Assembly (NCBI GenBank): GCA_900540635.1
Contig: UQGU01000003.1
Location: 27,125 to 91,124 of the forward strand
From: an uncultured Eubacteriales bacterium
GTDB lineage: Bacteria > Bacillota > Clostridia > Oscillospirales > Oscillospiraceae
Length of the DNA stretch: 64,000 nt
Direction of reading: 5' to 3'
Of the stretch, positions 51,158 to 59,862 are shown piece after piece. The notes beneath the pieces were generated by a model. The model searched no databases and was not told the DNA's origin. It saw nothing but the letters and a program-made list of their open reading frames with translations. Within the stretch, counting starts at the first letter, position 1. Every line of letters begins with the position of its first letter. The position numbers and the translations under genes are program-made.

Positions 51158-52954
51158 TTATTTCTCGAAATCATAATAGAGATACTTTAATGCATTTTCA
51201 GATGTGATTTCTTCATTACCTTTATTCTCCAGTATTTCATCCATAATTTGGACAGCCAATTTATGCCCAATAAGCGCATCATGAATTGAGTCATTATAAG
51301 GAGAATTATCAATAAGCTCAATTGCTTTCAAAAATAGTGTATCTACATACGAATGAAGATTAATAAGCAGTTCTTGATTCAATTGTTCATTTTCAGTCGC
51401 ATCATGAATAATATAATTTCGTGCACGATAAATTCTGTATAAATGCCAGCTAATCCGTTGAACGTGGTTTTTAATAGTTGCTTTTATATACCTACTGTTA
51501 TGTAGCTGATCAGATAAAGTGGACACTCTATATCGCAACAATGGAAAATCTTCTGTCCTAGAATACAAATCTTCTCTCGCTGACTTCGTAGATGTGAATG
51601 CTAGGAAAGCAAACGTGTGCTCCAAGTTATTAGTCCCAAAATCATTCTTTGCTATATATTCATCAAAGAAATTAGAATCCCATCTGATTATATCTAGCAT
51701 GCACGTCTCCACTAGCTTTTTAATATAGGTACTTTTTAGATACGGTAAAGTATATGATATGACATTTCCAATTTTACTACGTTCCTTCTCAGCATTAAGA
51801 CCATCCAATTTGGCCTTATCCGAAATCGTGTCCTCATCAACAATCGATTCAAGAATCGACCATAAAGATAGTAAGGACTCACTCGTATTTTCAGAATATA
51901 TCGCTGAGTTATGAATATTAGTTACTTTCATAAAGCCAGAGAGGTTATCAAAATTTGCAAATATAATTTTAATGAGCAATTCCGCATTTTGAGTTGCATC
52001 TTGCCGTGAAAGAATTGACACACTATTTTTTAAAAGTTTCTTCGAGCGAATAGTAATAATACTCCCATTTTCACTTTTAACTTGCCCGTAAGTGTGTATA
52101 GCATTTGGTTCATGCCGAAAAAAGGAATACGAGTTCACAACACACGATGAAATCGCATTTACAAGTTCAAACGCTGAGTACATATCATAACTCTCTATTC
52201 CCTCAAACTTAAGAATTGTTTTTTGCCGTTTTGTTTTAATTCCTGTTGGCACTGAATCTAAATTTAACATCGAAATTTTTAAATCAGAAATATTAAGCTT
52301 CTTAAATAAAGGGAACAGTGAAGCCATATCATTTGAGTATCCAATATATACATCAAACTTTTTCTTTGAAAAATCAAACTGGCTTAGAAAAACCTCCAAG
52401 CTTTCTAGCGATGATACTTCTCGATGGAAAAACACCTCATGTAGTACTTGATACACATAATTTGCATTGTACCCGCAGTCTAGTAGTTCTTTAACAAATA
52501 ACGTTGTTTTCTCGTCAATTTCTTTTTTTTGCTTGTTTTCAGCAATCAAATTTTTTAGTCGGTTGACAAGACCATTGTAATATGCTCTATTGCTTAATTT
52601 TCTTCCAACATACTGTAAGTTTTCGTATTGCGTCTTTATATCCCATTTACCATTGTTCCTTATAAAGCGGTCGACATATTCACCTGTTAGAATTTCCCTG
52701 GCAGTATCATCGGATTTAATGCGGTATGAAAATTCATCTATAATGTGACTCAGATTTTTCTTATTCAAGGTGCCGGCATTCACATCATGGTATACAGTAC
52801 AATACTCAGCTGCCAGTCCTCTAAGGGATAGCGCTGAATATCGATAAGTATCAATCGTATGGTGAAATAGCAATTCATCCATTCGTTGAGCAAAAAATAG
52901 CAAGCACTCAAGAGATTCTGTATATTTCCATGAAGTAAGATTGTTTTTTCGCAT
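51158..52954 (-). CDS. large HEPN-type protein, possible abortive-infection effector
   Basis: 598 residues, strongly AT-rich and unlike its neighbours. AGGAGG lies 7 bases before the start. The C-terminal part carries an R-x4-H motif in YRARNYIIHDATENEQ (Arg512, His517), flanked by helices, the signature of HEPN nucleases. The N-terminal part (LTSWKYTESLECLLFFAQRMDELLFHH) resembles nothing certain. HEPN proteins of this size, often single genes in islands, commonly cut RNA in defence; that role is inferred. The end is 38 bp from the DUF3990 gene start. Confidence 0.65.
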   Translation of the reverse strand: MRKNNLTSWKYTESLECLLFFAQRMDELLFHHTIDTYRYSALSLRGLAAEYCTVYHDVNAGTLNKKNLSHIIDEFSYRIKSDDTAREILTGEYVDRFIRNNGKWDIKTQYENLQYVGRKLSNRAYYNGLVNRLKNLIAENKQKKEIDEKTTLFVKELLDCGYNANYVYQVLHEVFFHREVSSLESLEVFLSQFDFSKKKFDVYIGYSNDMASLFPLFKKLNISDLKISMLNLDSVPTGIKTKRQKTILKFEGIESYDMYSAFELVNAISSCVVNSYSFFRHEPNAIHTYGQVKSENGSIITIRSKKLLKNSVSILSRQDATQNAELLIKIIFANFDNLSGFMKVTNIHNSAIYSENTSESLLSLWSILESIVDEDTISDKAKLDGLNAEKERSKIGNVISYTLPYLKSTYIKKLVETCMLDIIRWDSNFFDEYIAKNDFGTNNLEHTFAFLAFTSTKSAREDLYSRTEDFPLLRYRVSTLSDQLHNSRYIKATIKNHVQRISWHLYRIYRARNYIIHDATENEQLNQELLINLHSYVDTLFLKAIELIDNSPYNDSIHDALIGHKLAVQIMDEILENKGNEEITSENALKYLYYDFEK

Positions 52955-53354
52955 AATTGATACCTCCTCAGTTTATGTTAGAATTTAACCAGCACCTGTT
53001 TAGAGACTCTATTTTTGTAGAAATTTATACTCCCTCACAAAAAGTCAAGAAAAATCGGAATTATTGCAATAAAAATGAGGGGTTAAGTGTATTACTTACT
53101 GCATTTAAAAAGCATGTCCATCGCTTTTGCATATACTCGTCGTCGACAAGTGAAACAATCCGCTTAAAACTGTTCCTATTGTGAGGTGTTCCATCCTTTT
53201 GCAATGGTTTAAAGCTAGTTCACTTATTGACATTATATGGGATAAGTAGATGGAAAGTCAATAGCAAACTGCCAACTCAAAAGTGAATCAAGTTGGCAGT
53301 CCCCTATAAGAAACACAGTGATTACATTAACGAACGAGATATCTATTTTTAACC
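52955..53354. other. 400 bp gap with a hairpin and no gene
   Basis: Contains ACTGCCAACT (53268-53277) pairing with AGTTGGCAGT (53291-53300). No supported gene; a plus open frame at 52957-53184 lacks an RBS. The hairpin is placed to end the alternative recombinase-tail transcript in the excised form. Confidence 0.55.
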
Positions 53355-53574
53355 TTAATTACCTTTTATCGAAACAGATGCGTATAAGTTAATCGTCCGT
53401 TTTGTTTCTCCCTCTTCAACACAGTTTGTGTTTTCGGCATTTTCTATACCATGCAGATTATCATATTTCTTAATTCTATCAAACGTTGAAAAGCTATGTA
53501 CCTTAAGGCCAATAACACCCAGCTTGTCCGCATATCTAATACACTGGCCCATTTTAGATGCTCCACTGGGAACA
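53355..53574 (-). other. alternative 3' coding end of the recombinase (used after excision)
   Basis: In the circle this DNA would follow codon 548 of the recombinase. The joined frame reads ...FDASVPSGASKMGQCIRYADK and runs to SVSIKGN-stop, 73 residues instead of the 17 host-encoded ones. The frame of the ORF here is the one that the junction at GAAG preserves. The tail ends in KRTINLYASV. Confidence 0.75.
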
Positions 53575-53580
53575 GAAGAG
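53548..53580. other. attR junction of the cotJC-interrupting element
   Basis: CCCATTTTAGATGCTCCACTGGG (53548-53570) is element DNA; the shared core GAAG is 53575-53578, and host cotJC continues GAGCTGGGC from 53578. GGAACAG at 53569-53575 is the inverted partner of CTGTTCC at attL. Confidence 0.8.
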
Positions 53581-53982
53581 CTGGGCCACCTGGAAATGAT
53601 TGGTGCCATTGTTCACCAACTGACACGAAATTTGAAAGACAATCAATTCCGAGATCCGGCCTTTGCTCCCTACTTTGTGGACCATACCGTAGGCGTCTAC
53701 CCCACGGCGGCGGCAGGCTTCCCCTGGAGCGCCGGGTCTATGGCCGTCAAGGGTGACCCCATTGCCGATCTGACAGAGGACCTGGCCGCCGAGCAGAAAG
53801 CGCGGGTGACCTATGACAATATTCTAAGACTCAGCGACGACCCGGATGTCAACGATGTGATCCGCTTCCTGCGGGAACGGGAAATCGTTCATTTCCAGCG
53901 CTTCGGCGAGGGCCTGCAGCGGCTGCGGGAGAAGCTGGATCAGCGAAATGTGTATTTTATGAATCCATCTATAGACATATAA
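53578..53982 (+). pseudogene. cotJC: cotJC 3' part (134 codons)
   Basis: Reads ELGHLEMIGAIVHQLTRN..., ending MNPSIDI, a clean manganese-catalase-like CotJC C-terminus: metal-ligand helix EELGHLE, HTVGVYPTAAAGFPWSAG and ILRLSDDPDVNDVIRFLREREIVHFQRFGEGLQRL. No independent start codon with an RBS is present at the break, so it is silent unless rejoined with 9941-10133. No stops or frameshifts have accumulated in either half. Confidence 0.93.
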
Positions 53983-54186
53983 ATTTAGCAACAGTTGGTT
54001 GCTTCCTTAATATTTATGAATTCTATGAAGATAATATTTACTCTCTTCCGGACTAGTGGAACACCTATCCACTCTGGATCGTGAGAAAATCAGCAGCAGT
54101 GTCATCGGCTTCAAAGCCTCTCCCCCCAGAGAGGGCCGGGGCCTGAGATCCGTTTCTTGCAGATCTCAGTGCCCCTTGAAAACGAT

Positions 54187-55512
54187 CTATCCGGAGGTTC
54201 TTACGGTTTGACCATCCAGAAGGCGGGCAACCGGCGCAGTGCCAGACCGGTGAAGATATTGAGCTCGGCAGATTTTCGGATTGAACATGTGAACGGTTCC
54301 TGTTTCCCCGTACAGCCCCTGCGTATCCCGATAGAGCATATTGGCAGAGGAGCCGCCAAGCAGTGCGCAGGCATTCACGGCTCCGTATTCCTGAAGAATG
54401 CCGGTCACATCCGGAATGGTTGCGCCGAGATGCTCTTCGGTTCTGCCGTCGGTACAGACGAGGATCACGGTTCCGTCGGCGCGTTGGCCGATGGCTGTCC
54501 TGGGATTGTAGCCGGTATGATCGATGTCCACCGCGTTTCCGTTGACGATCAGGACCGTTCCGCTGGCGCAGCCGTCCCGAATCCCGAGCTCTAACGCCTC
54601 CTCCTCTGTCACGGAGTTGGCAACGATCAGAATATTATCCCTGTTGAAGCCAACAAAGCCTGTATCCGGGGTCATTGCAGAAAAATCGTTCCATACCACC
54701 TTTCCCTTGGAAAGGTTCAGTCCCAGAGGAACACTGCCAACTTCCAGACTTCCGGTGCCGTCGTCCCAGCATGTTCCCGCGTTGATCGCGGCGACAGCCC
54801 CTTCTTTTTCCATTGCAGCATCGATTTTCATCCCCGGAGTGTCCTTGGAAAGCGTCTCGGAAGAGGTGGCCAGATACAGCCGGGAGGGGTCACGAACCAG
54901 CATGATCTGGGCTGTGAAGGTTTCCCCTTCGTAGGTATCGATTCGAATTCCATCCTGGTATGGCGCCCATTCCGGGTTGTCCTCTTCTACCGGAGAAGTC
55001 TCCTCCCCGGTAGGCGCGGCAGGTGCCTGTGTTTCCGGAAGCGTTTCCGGCGGCACAGTTTCCTCCGAAATAAAATCACTGCTTCCCTCTTCCGGGACGC
55101 TCCTTGGAACCGTTAAAAATCCAATTGCAACGGCAAGAATCAGGATGACGGCTACAAGGATCACCCAAAAGCGTGGCTTTTTATAGTTCAGAACGCTGCG
55201 GATTCGCTGCACCACCGCCGTCTCGCCAAAGGCCACCGGGCATACCAGAACACGCTTCCTGCCGTCGCTGCACGCCAGCAGGGCCGACGCATAGGCCTTC
55301 CGCTCCGGCATCTTCAGAGCACGGATGACCCGCTCGTCACAGGCAAATTCGATATCTCTGCACGCCAGCCAATAAAAAGCCCAAACCAACGGATCAAACC
55401 AGTACATGGCCAGCAGACAAAAGGCGAAGGGCTTCCAAAGATGGTCTTTGCAGCATAGATGGCTTTTTTCACGGGCAAAGCCTGTCTCAAAGAGCAAAAA
55501 ACCGGGCGGCAT
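54187..55512 (-). pseudogene. 5'-truncated BlaR1-M56 peptidase fused to a phosphodiester glycosidase domain
   Basis: 441 codons. The N-terminus is only the last part of an M56 domain (FAREKSHLCCKDHLWKPFAFCLLAMYWFDPLVWAFYWLACRDIEFACDE); the preceding membrane segments are missing. The zinc motif HExxH reads REKSH (first His changed to Arg), so peptidase activity is lost. A membrane segment (VILVAVILILAVAIGFLTV) and a NAGPA-type domain follow (GAVAAINAGTCWDDGTGSLEVGSVPLGLNLSKG; GYNPRTAIGQRADGTVILVCTDGR; GAVNACALLGGSSANMLY), which could still fold. Its only start is inside the hydrogenase terminator hairpin, supporting decay. Confidence 0.65.
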
Positions 55513-55523
55513 TTTTGCCGCCC
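55504..55523 (-). terminator. terminator of the hydrogenase operon
   Basis: GGGCGGCA (55504-55511) and TGCCGCCC (55516-55523), a perfect stem with a TTTT loop, followed on the minus strand by GGTTTTTTGC. It lies between hydA and the truncated M56 gene. Confidence 0.8.
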
Positions 55524-55535
55524 AGTTTGGGAAAC

Positions 55536-57221
55536 TTATTCGTGATTATGCAGCAGCTCGTGGGCCTTGCCCTTGAAGTAGCCGTTGTAAAAGACATCCA
55601 TCAGGGGGTTCTCATCGGACTTGCGCAGAATCCGGTCCTTGTCGGCCTTGTACAGGCCCTGGGCACGGGCGGCCTTGTGACGCGGGCCGGCGGGGATGGG
55701 CTGGCCGCCGCCCATGATGCAGCCACGGCGGCAGGCCATGACCTCGATCAGATGGTACTGCTTCTCGCCGGAGCGGACCTGCTCCATGACCTTCCGGGCA
55801 TTGGCCAGGCCGGAGACCACACAGATGTTCACATCCATGCCGTTGTAGGGAATGGTGGCTTCCTTGATGCCCTCCTCGCCGCGAATGCCGCAGGCAGCAA
55901 TGGCATTGAGGGTAGCGGAATTGTGATCCGTTGCCAAGCGGCGCAGCACCGCCTCGGTAACGCCTCCGGTGACGCCGAAGATCACGCCGCCGCCGGAGGA
56001 CAGGCCAAAGGGCATATCGCAGGCCTCGGGCTCGATCTTATCGAAGGCAATGCCGAAGTTCTTGATCATCCGGGTCAGCTCCGTGGTGGTGAGGACGATG
56101 TCTGTATCCTGCTCGCCATGGGTAAAGGAATTGGGGCGCACAGCCTCCATCTTCTTGGCGGTACAGGGCATGATGGACACCACGAAGGTCTTCTTGCCCT
56201 CAGAGTGGGCAGGGTCACGGTAGTAGTCCTTGATAACGGCGGAGAACATTCCCTGGGGAGACCGGCAGGTGGAGACATTTTCCTTCATCTCCGGGAACTC
56301 GTTGTCCACGAATTTCACCCAGGCGGGGCAGCAGGAGGTCAGCAGCGGCAGCTTGCCGCCGTTGTGCACCCGGTCCAGGAATTCGGCGGATTCCTCCATG
56401 ACCGTCAGGTCGGCGGAATAGCTGGTGTCGAAGACCTCGTCAAAGCCCATGGCGTGGAGGGCCGCCACGGTCTTGCCCATGGCGTTCTCGCCGTTGGGCA
56501 GGCCGAAGGCATCGCCTACCGCTACCCGGACTGCCGGGGCGATCTGGGCGATCACCCGGGTATTGGGGTCACCCAGGGCGGCATAGACCTCGTCCAAATG
56601 GGTGCGGATGGTCAGAGCGCCTGTGGGGCAATACACCCGGCACTGGCCGCAGCTGACGCAGGCGGTCTGGGACAGCTTCTTATTGAATGCGGGGGTCACC
56701 TCCGCATCCGTGCCCCGGTGGGCAAAGCCCAGAACGCCTACGCCCTGGATCTCCGAGCACACCCGCACACAGTTGCCGCAGAGGATGCATTTGTTGGGGT
56801 CACGGACGATGGAGGGCGAGCTGTAGTCCACGGGTTTGTGCTCCTTGTAGTCCTGGAAGCGGACCTCCCTCACGCCCATCTTGTGGGCCAGGTCCTGCAA
56901 TACGCACTCGCCGGACTTCATGCAGGTGGTGCAGTCCCGGCAGTGGGCGGCCAGCAGCAGCTCCACAATGAGCTTTCTGTGGCGGCGCAGCCGCTCGGTA
57001 TGGGTATAGATGACCATGCCGTCCCTGGGCTCTTCCGAGCAGGAGGCGAAGCACTGGCCCCGGTCGTTCTCCACGGTACACAGGCGGCACGCGCCGAAGG
57101 TGGAGAGCTCGGAATGGTAGCACAGGGTAGGCATATCAATGCCCGCCTTGCGGATAATGGTCAAAACGTTCTTCTCATCGGTGAATTCGACTTTTTTGCC
57201 GTTGATGGTAATGGTTCCCAT
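55536..57221 (-). CDS. hydA: [FeFe] hydrogenase catalytic subunit (HydA/HndD type)
   Basis: 561 residues. N-terminal 2Fe-2S domain (CYHSELSTFGACRLC), His-Cys3 4Fe-4S (HCRDCTTCMKSGEC), two 4Fe-4S sites (CILCGNCVRVC, CVSCGQCRVYC) and the three H-cluster signatures: LTSCCPAWVKF, MPCTAKKMEA and ACRRGCIMGGGQP. Reduces protons to H2 with electrons from NADH and ferredoxin in the trimeric bifurcating complex. Starts 12 bp after nuoF. Confidence 0.95.
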   Translation of the reverse strand: MGTITINGKKVEFTDEKNVLTIIRKAGIDMPTLCYHSELSTFGACRLCTVENDRGQCFASCSEEPRDGMVIYTHTERLRRHRKLIVELLLAAHCRDCTTCMKSGECVLQDLAHKMGVREVRFQDYKEHKPVDYSSPSIVRDPNKCILCGNCVRVCSEIQGVGVLGFAHRGTDAEVTPAFNKKLSQTACVSCGQCRVYCPTGALTIRTHLDEVYAALGDPNTRVIAQIAPAVRVAVGDAFGLPNGENAMGKTVAALHAMGFDEVFDTSYSADLTVMEESAEFLDRVHNGGKLPLLTSCCPAWVKFVDNEFPEMKENVSTCRSPQGMFSAVIKDYYRDPAHSEGKKTFVVSIMPCTAKKMEAVRPNSFTHGEQDTDIVLTTTELTRMIKNFGIAFDKIEPEACDMPFGLSSGGGVIFGVTGGVTEAVLRRLATDHNSATLNAIAACGIRGEEGIKEATIPYNGMDVNICVVSGLANARKVMEQVRSGEKQYHLIEVMACRRGCIMGGGQPIPAGPRHKAARAQGLYKADKDRILRKSDENPLMDVFYNGYFKGKAHELLHNHE

Positions 57222-57233
57222 GGCTGCCCCTCC

Positions 57234-59126
57234 TTACGCTTCTACATAGATGGCATCAAAGGCACAGTTCTCCCTACAGGAGCCGCACTTGATGCAGACG
57301 GTGGGATCGATATGATAGGGATTCTTGACCTTGCCGGAGATGGCATTCACAGGACAGTTCCGGGCGCACTTGCCGCAGCCCTTGCAGAAGTCCGGGTTGA
57401 TGACGAATTTCCGCAGGGCGGTACAGACCTTGGCGCGGCACTTCTTATCGACAATGTGCTCGACGTACTCATCCCGGAAGGTACTCAGGGTAGAGATAAC
57501 GGGCAGCGGGGCGGATTTGCCCAGGCCGCACAGAGCCATGGTCTTGACCATGGTTGCCAGCTCCTCCAGCCGGTCCAGATCTTCCAGTTCCCCCTGACCG
57601 GCCACAATGCGCTCCAGAATTTCCAGCATCCGCTTGGTGCCTTCCCGGCAGGGAACGCACTTGCCGCAGCTCTCCCGCTGGGTGAAGGACATGAAGAACC
57701 GGGCAACCTCCACCATACAGGTGTGCTCATCCATGACCACCATGCCGCCGGAGCCTACGATGGCATTGAACTTCTTCACGGAGTCGAAGTCCAGGGGCTC
57801 ATCCAGGTGCTTCTCCGTCAGGCAGCCGCCGGAGGGGCCGCCGATCTGGACAGCCTTGAAGGTGGAGCCGTTTTTCAGGCCGCCGCCGATGTCGAAGATG
57901 ATCTCCCGCAGGGTGGAACCCATGGGCACTTCGATCAGGCCCGTGTTCTCAATGGCACCGGTCAGGGAGAAGGTCTTGGTGCCGGGGCTTCCGGCGGTGC
58001 CGATGGTGCGGTACCAGTCCGCGCCCTGCAGGATGATCTTGGGCACGTTGGCATAGGTCTCAACGTTATTCAGCACCGTGGGACGCTCCCACAGGCCCTT
58101 TTCCACGGTTCTGGGGGGCTTGACCCGAGGCATGCCCCGGTTGCCCTCGATGGAGGCCGTCAGTGCAGAGCCCTCGCCGCAGACGAAGGCGCCTGCGCCC
58201 CGGTTGATGTGCATATGGAAGGAGAAATCGGAGCCCAGGATGTTGTCCCCCAGCAGTCCCCGCTCCTCCAGCAGGGCGATGGCGTGGCGAAGACGGGCCA
58301 CAGACATGGGGTACTCCGCGCGGACGTAGATATATCCGTCGGAGGAGCGGACGGCGTAGGCCGCGATCATCATGCCCTCAATCAGCTTAAAGGGGTCTCC
58401 CTCCATGACGGAGCCGTCCATAAAGGCACCTGGGTCGCCCTCGTCGCCGTTGCAGACCACATAGCGGATGGGGTCTTTCTGCCGGGCAACCTGCTTCCAC
58501 TTTTTGCCCGCCGGAAAGCCGCCGCCGCCACGGCCCCGGAGGCCGGACTTATCGATCTCTTCAATGACCTGGTCCCGGTCCATCTGGAACATGGCCTTTT
58601 CCAGGGCCTTGAAGCCCCCGGCAGCCAGGTATTCGTCCAGGGATTCCGCATCCAGCTTGCCACAGTTTTCCAGAACAATCCGGGTCTGCTTGGCGATAAA
58701 GGGGATATCCTCCGGCTGGACGTACTTCTTCTCGCCCTTCTGGTAGAGCAGGCGCTCAATGACATCGTTGCCCAGGATGGTGTGCTCGTAGATTTCCTTT
58801 ACATCCTCCGGCTGGACCTTGACATACTGGACGGTCCGGTCCCCCTTCTGGATGCGGACCAGAGGGCCAAGTTCGCAGAAACCCTGGCAGCCCGTCTTGT
58901 GGACGCCAACCTTGGGGCCGTCATGCTCTGCGGCATCGTGGGGGGCGAATTGCAGATCGATGGCGGGGTCGTCTGCAATCAACTCCTGAAACAGCTGGTG
59001 GATCTTATTGGAGCCGGTGGCGATACAGCCCGTGCCGGAGCAGACCAGCACCCGGCAGTCATAGCTTTTCATTTCCGCGGCGGCGGTTTCCCGCGCCTGG
59101 GTCAGATCTTCAATATTCTGGATCAT
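57234..59126 (-). CDS. nuoF: NADH-oxidising flavoprotein NuoF/HydB
   Basis: 630 residues: N-terminal thioredoxin-like 2Fe-2S (CSGTGCIATGSNKI, TGCQGFC), NADH/FMN-binding core (GLRGRGGGGFPAGKKW; NGDEGDPGAFMD), SLBB segment, N1a-like 4Fe-4S (ESCGKCVPCREGTKRM) and two C-terminal ferredoxin clusters (FCKGCGKCARNCPVN; CIKCGSCRENCAFDA). It passes electrons between NADH and the hydrogenase. Overlaps nuoE by 1 bp. Confidence 0.93.
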   Translation of the reverse strand: MIQNIEDLTQARETAAAEMKSYDCRVLVCSGTGCIATGSNKIHQLFQELIADDPAIDLQFAPHDAAEHDGPKVGVHKTGCQGFCELGPLVRIQKGDRTVQYVKVQPEDVKEIYEHTILGNDVIERLLYQKGEKKYVQPEDIPFIAKQTRIVLENCGKLDAESLDEYLAAGGFKALEKAMFQMDRDQVIEEIDKSGLRGRGGGGFPAGKKWKQVARQKDPIRYVVCNGDEGDPGAFMDGSVMEGDPFKLIEGMMIAAYAVRSSDGYIYVRAEYPMSVARLRHAIALLEERGLLGDNILGSDFSFHMHINRGAGAFVCGEGSALTASIEGNRGMPRVKPPRTVEKGLWERPTVLNNVETYANVPKIILQGADWYRTIGTAGSPGTKTFSLTGAIENTGLIEVPMGSTLREIIFDIGGGLKNGSTFKAVQIGGPSGGCLTEKHLDEPLDFDSVKKFNAIVGSGGMVVMDEHTCMVEVARFFMSFTQRESCGKCVPCREGTKRMLEILERIVAGQGELEDLDRLEELATMVKTMALCGLGKSAPLPVISTLSTFRDEYVEHIVDKKCRAKVCTALRKFVINPDFCKGCGKCARNCPVNAISGKVKNPYHIDPTVCIKCGSCRENCAFDAIYVEA

Positions 59127-59602
59127 CAGCCTTTACCTCTCAATTCCGCAATCAGTGCCAGGGCCTTTTCAGGGGTCATGGCCGGGTGGACCTGCTCATT
59201 GACCATCATGGTGGGTGCCAGACCGCAGGCACCCAGGCAGGAGACCGTCTCCACGGTGAACATCATGTCGTCGGTGGTGTGCTTCTTCTTGCTCAGACCC
59301 AGCTCCTTCCAGAGGGCCTCCAGCACGGGGGTGGAGTGGCGCACATGGCAGGCGGTGCCGTCGCACACCTTGATCACGTATTTTCCCTTGGCTTCAAAGG
59401 AAAAGTTTTCATAGAAGGTGGCCACGCTGTAGGCTTTTGTTTCGGTAATGCCGATTTGTTCCGCAATATAGGACAGCAGCTCACCGGGCAGGTAGCGGTA
59501 TTCCGCCTGAACATCCTGCATGACAGGGATCAGCGCCTTGGGCTCCTTGCCGTAGCGGGCGATGATCTCGTCTGTTTTCCGGTAGTAGGATTCATCCAGC
59601 AT
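59126..59602 (-). CDS. nuoE: NuoE/HydC thioredoxin-like 2Fe-2S subunit
   Basis: 158 residues with the 2Fe-2S ligands in VCDGTACHVRHSTP and VSCLGACGLAPTMMVNEQ. First gene of the operon; AGGAGGA precedes the start. Completes the HydABC-type complex. Confidence 0.93.
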   Translation of the reverse strand: MLDESYYRKTDEIIARYGKEPKALIPVMQDVQAEYRYLPGELLSYIAEQIGITETKAYSVATFYENFSFEAKGKYVIKVCDGTACHVRHSTPVLEALWKELGLSKKKHTTDDMMFTVETVSCLGACGLAPTMMVNEQVHPAMTPEKALALIAELRGKG

Positions 59603-59795
59603 AGTTTATTCCTCCTTTGATGTAGGCGGTTTCATTATAACAAGTTCCACAGCCGATAGCAAGCAAAGTGGAGCTAAGTTGTGCAAAACTGCTATTTTTC
59701 GTGCAAAGTGCTGGATTTTATCCTAAATTTTTCTCTCAAAGAATTAGCGTGTGCTAACGTGAAAGAGCAGGCGATTGTGAAATCTGCGCAAAAGA

Positions 59796-59835
59796 GAGCC
59801 AGGTCTTTCAGCGAAAATACCGAAAGACCTGGCTC
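59796..59835 (-). terminator. terminator of the amylase gene
   Basis: GAGCCAGGTCTTTC (59796-59809) and GAAAGACCTGGCTC (59822-59835), a perfect 14-bp stem with a 12-base loop, followed on the minus strand by TCTTTTG. It lies 25 bp after the amylase stop and isolates the hydrogenase operon. Confidence 0.85.
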
Positions 59836-59862
59836 CATCAAGGAAGATTTTTTGCAATTCCG

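Larger units (their letters stand above)
10130..53578. mobile_element. 43.4-kb serine-recombinase element inserted in cotJC
   Basis: Bounded by attL and attR, each with the host-matching core GAAG. It encodes a large serine recombinase at the left end, a relaxase/MobC pair, ParA/ParB, a methylase-helicase, cargo and defence genes. No secretion-channel genes (VirB4, VirD4/TraG, VirB6) are present and the PcfB/DUF3801 gene is truncated, so it resembles an ICE that has become an integrative mobilisable element. Internal base composition varies strongly: the agr/ABC, ABC-3C and HEPN regions are AT-rich, whereas the mob/methylase region is closer to the host. This indicates a patchwork. Confidence 0.88.

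Noticed and set aside
10130..53578. element as a prophage
   Set aside because: No capsid, tail, portal or terminase genes; it has relaxase, MobC and ParA/ParB.
55515..59414. 1299-codon plus-strand open frame
   Set aside because: Antisense to the hydrogenase operon, which has complete catalytic motifs on the minus strand.
59690..59760. Rex-type operator upstream of nuoE
   Set aside because: There are TTTGCAC direct repeats and a TTAGC-GCTAA palindrome, but no match to the Rex consensus.
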